64,000 bases of DNA from Fumia xinanensis (GTDB lineage Bacteria; Bacillota; Clostridia; Oscillospirales; Ruminococcaceae), in contig NZ_JACRSV010000002.1 of the NCBI RefSeq assembly GCF_014384905.1, forward strand, positions 248,001 through 312,000, read 5' to 3'. Shown here one piece after another: positions 57,120 to 64,000 of this stretch. Each line of letters starts with the position of its first letter. Positions within the stretch are counted from its first letter, which is position 1. Under the pieces are notes generated by a model that did no database searches, was not told where the DNA came from, and saw only the letters and a list, made by a program, of their open reading frames with translations. Both the position numbers and the translations under genes were made by a program.

Positions 57120-57248
57120 CACCTCAAAAATTGCGCTTTCAAATCACTGAGGCGCTTCTGCTTGAGGAATCTCCCTTTTGCCGGAGAGAAAAAGATAGAC
57201 TGGCAGCTTTCCCGCAAAAACGTGAAAAACTAAAAAAGGAGCGGTAGA

Positions 57249-58124
57249 ATGAATCTGATTTCCCAGCTGATCAACGGCCTCAATGTGGGCAGTATCTACG
57301 CCTTGATCGCACTTGGCTACACCATGGTTTACGGCATCGCGAAGATGCTGAACTTCGCCCACGGCGACGTTATCATGGTTGGTGCCTACACCGTTTATGT
57401 CGCCATCAACAACCTGGGATGGCCCCCCATCGTGGCGGTCGTCTTTGGTATTTTCGTCTGCGCCGTGCTAGGCGTCACTATCGAAAAAGTAGCTTATAAG
57501 CCTCTGCGAAAAGCATCTCCTTTGGCTGTGTTGATTACCGCCATCGGTGTTAGCTACCTGCTCCAGAGCCTGAGCCTTTTGATTTTCGGCTCCAAGCAGA
57601 TTCCCTTTAAATCCATCATTAATCTGGATCCGGTCCAGATTGGGGAACTGAAGATTTCCGGTGAAGCGGTTGTTACCCTCGTTACCACTGTTATCATCAT
57701 GATTGCTCTGACCCTGTTCATCAACAAGACCAAAGCGGGCAAGGCCATGCTGGCCGTATCGGAAGACCGCGCCGCGGCTGAACTGATGGGCGTCAACGTC
57801 AACCGCACCATCTCAATGACTTTCGCTATTGGTTCCGGCCTCGCTACTGTTGCCGGCGTGCTTTACGCCTGCTCCTACGGCTTTATCGGGCCGTACATGG
57901 GTTCTATGGCCGGCATCAAGGCGTTTATCGCAGCGGTTTTGGGTGGTATCGGAAACGTACCCGGCGCTATGTTGGGCGGTATTCTTTTAGGCCTGATCGA
58001 AAGCCTTTCCAAAGCGTACATATCTTCCCAGCTGTCGGACGCCATCGTGTTCGGCGTGCTGATATTGGTTTTGCTCATTCGTCCCGCCGGACTCTTGGGC
58101 AAGACCCGGACCGAGAAAGTGTAG
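57249..58124 (+). CDS. livH: Branched-chain amino acid ABC transporter permease LivH
   Basis: Membrane permease of 291 residues with about eight hydrophobic segments. The start NLISQLINGLNVGSIYALIALGYTMVYGI and LNFAHGDVIMVGAY are LivH signatures; AVSEDRAAAELMGVNVNRTISMTFAIGSGLA is the cytoplasmic loop that contacts the ATPases. GGAGCGG precedes ATG. livM starts within 10 bases. Confidence 0.95.
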   Translation: MNLISQLINGLNVGSIYALIALGYTMVYGIAKMLNFAHGDVIMVGAYTVYVAINNLGWPPIVAVVFGIFVCAVLGVTIEKVAYKPLRKASPLAVLITAIGVSYLLQSLSLLIFGSKQIPFKSIINLDPVQIGELKISGEAVVTLVTTVIIMIALTLFINKTKAGKAMLAVSEDRAAAELMGVNVNRTISMTFAIGSGLATVAGVLYACSYGFIGPYMGSMAGIKAFIAAVLGGIGNVPGAMLGGILLGLIESLSKAYISSQLSDAIVFGVLILVLLIRPAGLLGKTRTEKV

Positions 58125-58133
58125 GTGAGCGGC

Positions 58134-59111
58134 ATGAAAAAGATCTTCAACAAAAAAAATCTCTTCACTCTCTTGGCTGTTGTTCTCGGTTACCTGCTTA
58201 TCTTCTTTTTAGTGGAGCAGAATATTCTTTCCCGTCAGTATAGAAGCCTCCTCGTTCCCATCGGTGTCAACGTGATTTTGGCGGTATCCTTAAACCTCAC
58301 CACTGGCTTTCTTGGTGAGTTGACCTTAGGCCACGCCGGATTTATGGCGGTGGGTGCTTATGCAGGATGTCTTGTGAGCATATCCATGCCCGGTCTGCCC
58401 CCTCTGCTCAACCTGTTTATCGCGTTGATCGTTGGCGGACTGGTAGCGGCTGTGTTCGGCGTCATCATCGGCGTACCGGTCCTGCGCCTCAAAGGCGACT
58501 ATTTGGCTATCGTTACCCTGGCTTTCGGCGAGATTATCCGCTCAGTGATTGTCAACTTAGGCTTCACTGGAGGAGCCGCTGGCCTGAAAAACATCCCCAA
58601 AAATTCCAACTACACTGTTGTGTACGTGGTGATCGTCATTACCATTTTGGTCATTGTGAACTTAGTCAAGTCCCGTCACGGCCGGGCTATCTGCTCCATC
58701 CGGGAAAACCGGATCGCCGCAGAATCCATTGGCATCAACGTGACCTATTATAAGATTCTCGTATTTGTGCTGGCGGCGTTTTTTGCTGGCGTCGCGGGTG
58801 TGCTTTACGGACAGAACCTGGGTTATCTTCAGCCCGCTACCTTCGACTACAACAAATCCATCGAGATTCTCGTTATCGTTGTTTTGGGCGGTATGGGCAG
58901 TATCAAAGGCTCTGTTATTTCCGCCATCATTGTCACTTTGCTGCCGGAAGTGCTCCGCGGCGCAGACGACTACCGCATGCTCATCTATGCGATTGTCCTC
59001 ATCGCCATGATGCTGTTAAATGGCTCGCCCAAAGTGGCTGAATGGAAGGAAAAACTCTTCTCGAAACTCCGTTTTTCCAAAAAGCGCCCTCTGGCCCAGA
59101 AAGGAGAATAA
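58134..59111 (+). CDS. livM: Branched-chain amino acid ABC transporter permease LivM
   Basis: Second permease, about 325 residues. It contains LTLGHAGFMAVGAYAGCL, PVLRLKGDYLAIVTLAFGEIIR and the loop SIRENRIAAESIGINVTYYKI, typical of LivM. ATG 58134 is preferred (AGGTGAG upstream); a GTG at 58125 touches the livH stop. livG follows after 3 bases. Confidence 0.95.
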   Translation: MKKIFNKKNLFTLLAVVLGYLLIFFLVEQNILSRQYRSLLVPIGVNVILAVSLNLTTGFLGELTLGHAGFMAVGAYAGCLVSISMPGLPPLLNLFIALIVGGLVAAVFGVIIGVPVLRLKGDYLAIVTLAFGEIIRSVIVNLGFTGGAAGLKNIPKNSNYTVVYVVIVITILVIVNLVKSRHGRAICSIRENRIAAESIGINVTYYKILVFVLAAFFAGVAGVLYGQNLGYLQPATFDYNKSIEILVIVVLGGMGSIKGSVISAIIVTLLPEVLRGADDYRMLIYAIVLIAMMLLNGSPKVAEWKEKLFSKLRFSKKRPLAQKGE

Positions 59112-59114
59112 GAT

Positions 59115-59873
59115 ATGGCTTTACTGGAAGTAAAAAACTTAGGCATCTCCTTCGGCGGGCTGCGGGCTGTGGACGATTTTAACATCTCGGTGGAGAAAGG
59201 GCAGCTCTACGGTCTCATCGGCCCCAACGGCGCCGGTAAAACCACCGTCTTTAACCTTCTGACTGGAGTGTATAAGCCCACAAGAGGCGCATTTTCCTTA
59301 GATGGCGTCAATCTGACCGGCAAGACCCCTTTGCAGATCAGTAAAGCCGGCATCGCCCGTACCTTTCAGAATATCCGGCTCTTCAACAAGATGACGGTGC
59401 TCGACAACGTCAAAGTGGGACTCCACAACCAAAAAAAATACTCCCTGCTTTCCGGCATCCTCCATTCCCCCTCCTATTTTAAAGAGGAAAAGGCCATGGA
59501 CGAGAAGGCGATGGAGCTTTTAAAGGTTTTTGACCTGGATAAGGAAGCGGCATTTTTAGCCTGTAATTTGCCCTACGGCAAGCAGCGAAAGCTGGAGATC
59601 GCCAGGGCTTTGGCGACAAATCCGAAGCTTCTGCTCTTAGATGAGCCGGCGGCAGGTATGAACCCGAATGAAACGGCAGAGCTGATGGAAACCATCCGCT
59701 TTGTCCGGGATGAATTCGACATTGCGATCCTGCTCATCGAGCACGACATGCGTCTTGTCACCGGAATCTGCGAAGAAGTCACGGTATTGAACTTCGGCAC
59801 CGAGCTGGCCCACGGCAAAACCGAGGAAACCCTCAAAGATCCGAAGGTCATAACCGCATATCTGGGAGAATAA
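59115..59873 (+). CDS. livG: Branched-chain amino acid ABC transporter ATPase LivG
   Basis: A 252-residue ATPase. Walker A GPNGAGKTT, GIARTFQNIRLFNKMTVLDNV (LivG-type Q-loop), a signature region reading NLPYGKQRKLEIARAL, Walker B LLLLDEPAAGMNP and HDM. The LxYGxQR form of the signature is normal for LivG. AAGGAG lies 8 bases before ATG. Confidence 0.96.
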   Translation: MALLEVKNLGISFGGLRAVDDFNISVEKGQLYGLIGPNGAGKTTVFNLLTGVYKPTRGAFSLDGVNLTGKTPLQISKAGIARTFQNIRLFNKMTVLDNVKVGLHNQKKYSLLSGILHSPSYFKEEKAMDEKAMELLKVFDLDKEAAFLACNLPYGKQRKLEIARALATNPKLLLLDEPAAGMNPNETAELMETIRFVRDEFDIAILLIEHDMRLVTGICEEVTVLNFGTELAHGKTEETLKDPKVITAYLGE

Positions 59874-59932
59874 GAGGGAGAACCCCGATTTGTGCCTTTT
59901 GGCATAAATTCCGGAAAGGAATGGTACAATTA

Positions 59933-60643
59933 ATGGCAATGCTAGAAGTAAAGGATTTACAGGTATACTACGGCATGATCCAGGCCATCAAGGGAATCTC
60001 CTTTGAGGTCAACGCCGGAGAGGTTATCGCTCTGATCGGCGCAAACGGCGCGGGAAAAACTACCACCCTGCACACCATAACAGGATTGGTCCCCGCTAAG
60101 GCAGGGAGCATCGTCTTTGAAGGGGTGGACCTTTTAAAGACCCCTGCCCACAAAATTGTTTCCCTGGGGATGGCCCACGTGCCGGAAGGACGCCGGATTT
60201 TCCAGCAGCTTACCGTTTATGAAAACCTGAAACTGGGAGCCTACACTCGGAAAAACAAGCAGGAGATCCAGGAGTCCTTCGCGCGGGTCTACAAACGTTT
60301 TCCCCGTCTGGAGGAGCGGAAAAATCAGGTGGCAGGCACCTTGAGCGGCGGCGAACAGCAGATGCTCGCCATGGGAAGAGCTCTCATGTCCCATCCGAAG
60401 ATCATCCTCATGGACGAACCCTCCATGGGCCTTTCGCCCATCTTCGTTTCTGAGATTTTTGACATCATCCGGGAAATCAGCGAAAGCGGCACTACCGTGT
60501 TGCTGGTGGAGCAGAACGCGAAAAAAGCTCTCTCCATCGCCGATAGAGCTTACGTCCTCGAGACGGGCAACATTGTTTTGAGCGGCGACGCCAAAGACCT
60601 GATGAACGACGATTCAGTCAAAAAAGCATACTTGGGCGAATGA
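59933..60643 (+). CDS. livF: Branched-chain amino acid ABC transporter ATPase LivF
   Basis: Second ATPase, about 236 residues. Walker A GANGAGKTTT, VPEGRRIFQQLTVYENLKLGAY (LivF-type), LSGGEQQMLAMGRALM, and LMDEPSMGLSPIFV. Three in-frame ATGs (59921, 59933, 59939) share one AAAGGA site; 59933 gives the best spacing. Completes a livKHMGF set. Confidence 0.96.
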   Translation: MAMLEVKDLQVYYGMIQAIKGISFEVNAGEVIALIGANGAGKTTTLHTITGLVPAKAGSIVFEGVDLLKTPAHKIVSLGMAHVPEGRRIFQQLTVYENLKLGAYTRKNKQEIQESFARVYKRFPRLEERKNQVAGTLSGGEQQMLAMGRALMSHPKIILMDEPSMGLSPIFVSEIFDIIREISESGTTVLLVEQNAKKALSIADRAYVLETGNIVLSGDAKDLMNDDSVKKAYLGE

Positions 60644-60689
60644 ACCCAGCGGTTTTATCTGATACAGCCAGAAAGGATGGAGGATTTTG

Positions 60690-61307
60690 ATGCAGAATAC
60701 GGTCATTACCATCGCCCGCGGCTACGGCAGCGGCGGAAAAACCATCGGCAAGATGCTGGCGGAGGATTTGGGCATCCATTTCTACGATCGGGAGCTTTTG
60801 CGCCTCGCTTCCGACGACAGCGGCATCCATGAGCGGCTGTTCGGGCAGGCGGATGAGAAGATCAAAAAAAGTCTCTTCATGCCCGGCACCCACGTTTATA
60901 AAGGGGAGCTGTTTCCCCCGGAAAGCGACGAGTTTGTCTCCAACGACAATCTGTTTAATTACCAGGCCAAAATCATTAAAGAGCTTGCTTCCACCCACTC
61001 CTGCGTCATCGTGGGCCGCTGCGCCGACTATGTGCTGAAGGGGATGGACAACGTGGCACGTATTTTTGTTTACGCGCCGTTTGAGTCCTGTGTCCAAACC
61101 GTTATGGATATGTACACCATGGAGCGCCGGGCTGCGGAGAAAATTGTAACCTCCACCGACAAGCACCGCAGCGCCTACTATAAATACTACACCGGCCAGG
61201 ATTGGGACAATGCCAAAAACTACGATTTATCCTTAAACAGCGAACAGCTCGGCTTTGAAAAATGTGTCGAGATTATCAAAGGTTATCTCAAAGTGCGGTT
61301 TGATTGA
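60690..61307 (+). CDS. Cytidylate kinase-like family protein
   Basis: A 205-residue P-loop kinase-like protein. It starts TVITIARGYGSGGKTIGKMLAEDLGIHFYDRELL, matching the cytidylate kinase-2 family, with CVIVGRCADYVL and an ERRAAEKI lid. Functionally uncharacterised; often found near transporters in Firmicutes. GGAGGA lies about 6 bases before ATG 60690. A terminator follows. Confidence 0.88.
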   Translation: MQNTVITIARGYGSGGKTIGKMLAEDLGIHFYDRELLRLASDDSGIHERLFGQADEKIKKSLFMPGTHVYKGELFPPESDEFVSNDNLFNYQAKIIKELASTHSCVIVGRCADYVLKGMDNVARIFVYAPFESCVQTVMDMYTMERRAAEKIVTSTDKHRSAYYKYYTGQDWDNAKNYDLSLNSEQLGFEKCVEIIKGYLKVRFD

Positions 61308-61311
61308 TGAG

Positions 61312-61341
61312 AACCCGTCGCGGAAAAACGCGGCGGGTTTT
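61312..61341 (+). terminator. Terminator after the cytidylate kinase-like gene
   Basis: AACCCGTCGCG / CGCGGCGGGTT with one G-T pair and a T run. Confidence 0.85.
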
Positions 61342-61418
61342 CACATATACCGATCAACCATATCATACCCATATAGTAAGCAGAAATATAAACTTTTTGG
61401 AAAGAGTCCTACCATATG

Positions 61419-61448
61419 TTGTGTGCTGGGACAAGAATATGATATAAT
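61419..61448 (+). promoter_or_regulatory. Putative promoter before the five-hairpin region
   Basis: TTGTGT (61419-61424), 18-base spacer, TATAAT (61443-61448). Confidence 0.6.
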
Positions 61449-61517
61449 AAATAATAAAAATAGCTGTTTTACTAGGATAATAGATTGAGATTATCTATGC
61501 TGTTTTTTGTTACGGTT

Positions 61518-61705
61518 GAGGAAGAAAATCTCCGATTTTCCTCTAGTAATAAAAAATAGTATCGTTGCGGCCATGAACTGCCCGCAATATGCCTGTCGAA
61601 TCAGGCATATGCAATCCGCGACACGGATTGCAACTATTATTTAACAATTTGGTTTTTCAAAAGGCGTATGCCTTTAGATGGATTTCCCGCATAAAATGCG
61701 GGAAA
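61518..61705 (+). ncRNA. Candidate structured RNA or leader: five tandem hairpins upstream of the antiporter gene
   Basis: Successive perfect stems are GAAAATC-TCC-GATTTTC (61524-61540) and ATATGCCTG/CAGGCATAT (61587-61610). Then come GCAATCCG/CGGATTGC (61611-61631), AAAGGC-GTAT-GCCTTT (61660-61675) and TTTCCCGCAT-AAA-ATGCGGGAAA (61683-61705). A promoter lies about 70 bases upstream and the antiporter start 138 bases downstream. No long T run ends the array, which favours a leader. No known riboswitch was recognised. Nothing else is evident in 61342-61842. Confidence 0.5.
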
Positions 61706-61842
61706 AAGAAAGCAAATTATAAAAAATACATTTTATCAGCGTCAATTTGCCATCAAAATCCATCGCCCGCTGTTTAGCAACACTGTAACCAGACGGAATT
61801 TGCATATGACATGTGACATAAAAACGGAAAGGAGGAGAAAAT

Positions 61843-63471
61843 TTGTCCTTCGCCATATTGATCTGCGCCCTTGTTCTCATCGCCTGCATTATCTCCAACA
61901 AATTTTCAAACAAAATCGGCGTTCCGGTGCTACCTTTGTTCATCATCCTTGGAATGCTCATGGGGTCCGACGGAATTTTCGGCATCGAATTCAGCGATTT
62001 TCACCTAGCCGAGCAGGTCTGCTCCGTCGCCCTCATCTTCATCATGTTTTACGGCGGCTTCGGCACCAACTGGAAGATCGCAAAGCCTGTCGCTGTCCAA
62101 TCGGTGTTGCTCTCGACGTTGGGAGTCGTCGTCACCTCGGTACTGGCGGGACTTTTCTGCCATCTGGTGCTGAAAACTTCTCTACTGGAAGGGCTGCTCA
62201 TCGGTTCGGTTATCGGCTCCACCGACGCCGCATCGGTTTTCTCCATCCTTCGTTCCAAAAAACTCAATTTAAAGCACAACCTGGCCTCGCTCCTAGAGAT
62301 CGAAAGCGGGAGCAACGATCCCACCGCTTATATGATGACGATGATTTTTCTGTCACTCATGTCGGCCCAGAAAACCGGTACATTTGTCTGGATGATTCTG
62401 GCCCAGATCGGTTTTGGGCTTCTCTTTGGATTCGGCGTGGCGATTTTGTCCGTCTGGGTGCTTAAGCGCCTGAACTTTGAAAACAGCGGCATCCAGGCCA
62501 TTTTTGTCGTGGCGATCGCTTTGGCAGCTTATGCCCTTCCGTCGGTACTGGGCGGAAACGGATACTTAAGCGTTTACATCACCGGCATCGTGCTGGGCAA
62601 CAGCCGCATCCGGCAGAAGGTGGAGCTAGTTCACTTCTTCGATGGCCTCACCTGGATGATGCAGATCGCTTTATTTTTCGTTATTGGTCTCCTGTCCTTC
62701 CCGTCTCAGATTCCCCAGGTTATTGTGCCCTCGCTTCTCATTGCCCTGTTTTTGACCTTTGTGGCTCGTCCGGCGGCGATTTTCCTTATTCTCACGCCCT
62801 TTCGGACGCCCCTTAAACATCAGCTGCTGGTGGCCTGGTCGGGGCTGAGGGGAGCGGCGTCTATCGTGTTCGCCATCTACGCGGTGGTCAGTCCTGCCTA
62901 TACCAAAACCGATATTTTCCACATCGTTTTCTGCGTGGCGCTTTTGTCGGTTTCAATGCAGGGGACATTGCTGCCGGTGTTTGCCCGGAAGCTGGGACTC
63001 GTGGATAACGAGGAGACAGTCATGAAGACCTTCAACGACTACCAGGACGACCGGGATCTGAGCCTCATTGAAATCCCAATGGAGGAAGGGCATCAGTGGT
63101 GCGGGATGACCCTAAGGGAAATCCATCTGCCCCAGAATATGGTGGTGCTGATGATCCGTCGGGACGGCAAAACGATTCTGCCCAAGGGTACCACTAAAGT
63201 GCGGTCTCAGGACGTTCTTGTCCTGGGAGGCGCTCCTTATCGGGAGGACGGCACAGTGCTTCTCACCGAAGAGGAGGTGGGGGAAGACCACCCTTGGGCC
63301 GGCCAAAATATCCAAGACATTGCCTTTCCCAGCCAACGGATGATTGCCGTCATTCGCCGGGGAAACCAGGTCATCATTCCCAGCGGTGGCACAACCCTGC
63401 TGACAGGGGATCTGCTCATTCTCAGCAGCGCTCCCCAGGAAGAACCGGAGCCTCTTTCGCTCAATGGTTAA
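61843..63471 (+). CDS. CPA1-family potassium or sodium/proton antiporter with two TrkA-C domains (NhaP2/CvrA type)
   Basis: A 542-residue membrane antiporter. A TTG start has GGAGGAG 6 bases upstream. About twelve membrane segments span residues 1-385; the ion-binding region contains GSTDAASVFSILR and ESGSNDPTAYMMT, where the Asp of ND is the expected carboxylate. AWSGLRGAASIVFAI is also typical. The C-terminal part (about 400-540) contains two TrkA-C/RCK-C-like units, as in NhaP2 and in c-di-AMP-binding K+ efflux systems. It likely exports K+ in exchange for protons; ligand binding is untested. Confidence 0.9.
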   Translation: MSFAILICALVLIACIISNKFSNKIGVPVLPLFIILGMLMGSDGIFGIEFSDFHLAEQVCSVALIFIMFYGGFGTNWKIAKPVAVQSVLLSTLGVVVTSVLAGLFCHLVLKTSLLEGLLIGSVIGSTDAASVFSILRSKKLNLKHNLASLLEIESGSNDPTAYMMTMIFLSLMSAQKTGTFVWMILAQIGFGLLFGFGVAILSVWVLKRLNFENSGIQAIFVVAIALAAYALPSVLGGNGYLSVYITGIVLGNSRIRQKVELVHFFDGLTWMMQIALFFVIGLLSFPSQIPQVIVPSLLIALFLTFVARPAAIFLILTPFRTPLKHQLLVAWSGLRGAASIVFAIYAVVSPAYTKTDIFHIVFCVALLSVSMQGTLLPVFARKLGLVDNEETVMKTFNDYQDDRDLSLIEIPMEEGHQWCGMTLREIHLPQNMVVLMIRRDGKTILPKGTTKVRSQDVLVLGGAPYREDGTVLLTEEEVGEDHPWAGQNIQDIAFPSQRMIAVIRRGNQVIIPSGGTTLLTGDLLILSSAPQEEPEPLSLNG

Positions 63472-63472
63472 C

Positions 63473-63507
63473 AAAAAGCCTGCGTCCTAAACAGACGCAG
63501 GCTTTTT
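63473..63507. terminator. Bidirectional terminator
   Basis: AAAAAGCCTGCGTC / GACGCAGGCTTTTT perfect 14-bp stem between the convergent antiporter and nagB genes. Confidence 0.93.
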
Positions 63508-63519
63508 CAGTGCTGTGGA

Positions 63520-64000
63520 TTAAAGAGTCTCAGGCTCAAAGTCTGGGCATTTTTTTGCGATTTCGCTGTAAGCTTCTTCATCGACGAAAATCATCACGTC
63601 GGGGTGGAAGCGGAGGATGGAAGCGGGAACCTGGGGAGTCACAGGGCCGAAAACGGTGTCATAAATGATAGGGGCTTTCCCTTTTCCATTGGCCATGAGA
63701 ATGATTTTTTTCGCTTTCATAATAGTGCCAATGCCCATGGAAATTGCCTGTTTCGGCACGTCGTCCATGCTGGCGAAGAAGCGGGCGTTGGCTTGAATGG
63801 TGCTCTCAGTCAAATCCACCACATGAGTGCACTCGGGAAATTCATCACAGGGTTCGTTAAATCCGATGTGGCCGTTGTTGCCGATGCCCAGGAGCTGGAT
63901 GTCCACGCCGCCCATGCTGGCGACAATGTTCTCGTAATTAACGCACTCGGCTTCCGGATCAGCGGCAAGGCCATTGGGGACGAAGGTCTTTGCCTTGTCG
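63520..64000 (-). CDS. nagB: Glucosamine-6-phosphate deaminase NagB (N-terminal part beyond window)
   Basis: C-terminal 159 residues of NagB; the frame stays open to the window end. The segment DIQLLGIGNNGHIGFNEPCDEF contains the catalytic site and matches NagB; AISMGIGTIMKAKKIILMANG follows. The enzyme converts glucosamine-6-phosphate to fructose-6-phosphate and ammonia, linking amino sugar (and recycled wall sugar) catabolism with glycolysis. A full protein would be about 240-265 residues. Confidence 0.95.
   Translation of the reverse strand, partial: DKAKTFVPNGLAADPEAECVNYENIVASMGGVDIQLLGIGNNGHIGFNEPCDEFPECTHVVDLTESTIQANARFFASMDDVPKQAISMGIGTIMKAKKIILMANGKGKAPIIYDTVFGPVTPQVPASILRFHPDVMIFVDEEAYSEIAKKCPDFEPETL

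Noticed and set aside
1..64000. tRNA, rRNA, CRISPR array, prophage, integrase or insertion sequence
   Set aside because: None of the expected sequence patterns or proteins was found anywhere in the window.

Overview
The window is a chromosomal stretch of a low-G+C-lineage Gram-positive anaerobe, most likely a spore-forming Clostridia of the Oscillospiraceae/Ruminococcaceae type. Evidence: an mraZ-rsmH-ftsL-PBP-murE-mraY-ftsW-murG-murA-divIB-ftsZ division cluster with a PASTA-tailed PBP and a meso-diaminopimelate-type MurE; sporulation genes (yunB, spoIIM); the yajC / TIGR04086 / SCIFF peptide / radical SAM maturase neighbourhood typical of Clostridia; 2-hydroxyacyl-CoA dehydratase-type activator proteins; strong Shine-Dalgarno sites and frequent TTG/GTG starts. 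No rRNA, tRNA, CRISPR array or transposase was found. Genus and species cannot be fixed from sequence alone.

Layout. 1-4085: end of a phosphate uptake operon (pstA partial, pstB) and a PhoB/PhoR-type two-component pair, split by a terminator and two copies of a palindromic repeat. 4474-18004: the division and cell-wall cluster, opened by a consensus promoter with three 10-bp MraZ boxes and closed by ftsZ; murF, murD, murC and ftsA are not in it. 18041-24617: asnB, a VOC protein, an amidohydrolase, a lone fumarase alpha-type subunit, hpf behind a long structured leader, and a THUMP methyltransferase. 24667-31783 (minus strand): a complete vanG-type glycopeptide-resistance-like operon in the order vanR-vanS-vanY-vanW-vanG-vanXY-acetyltransferase-racemase, with two tandem VanR-like boxes in front. 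The usual membrane-bound VanT is replaced here by a hexapeptide acetyltransferase plus a soluble racemase.

32200-36174: oleate hydratase with a TetR regulator, a shikimate-kinase-family protein and a maltose/galactoside acetyltransferase. 36426-47360: envelope, sporulation and secretion genes (yunB, a signal-peptidase-like protein, a GHL10 lipoprotein, an amidase, yajC, the SCIFF ranthipeptide system, proC, spoIIM, a YesL-like protein and a small Cys-rich protein). 48067-53874: TetR, a two-gene acyl-CoA dehydratase activator/dehydratase-like system and a CmpB-family membrane protein. 54053-55162: a P-loop ATPase on the minus strand. 55566-60643: a livKHMGF branched-chain amino acid ABC transporter. 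60690-64000: a cytidylate-kinase-like protein, a CPA1 antiporter with TrkA-C domains and the C-terminal part of nagB.

How it fits together. Much of the window concerns the envelope: precursor synthesis and septal assembly (dcw), precursor re-programming (vanG-type operon), remodelling (amidase, GHL10) and phosphate supply. The most interesting parts are the unusual vanG-type operon, the structured RNA leaders in front of hpf and mraY, multi-hairpin intergenic regions near 31.9 kb and 61.6 kb, a dispersed palindromic repeat family, and a SCIFF peptide with a seventh cysteine. Gene calls come from reading translated sequence and motifs by eye; no database search was run.
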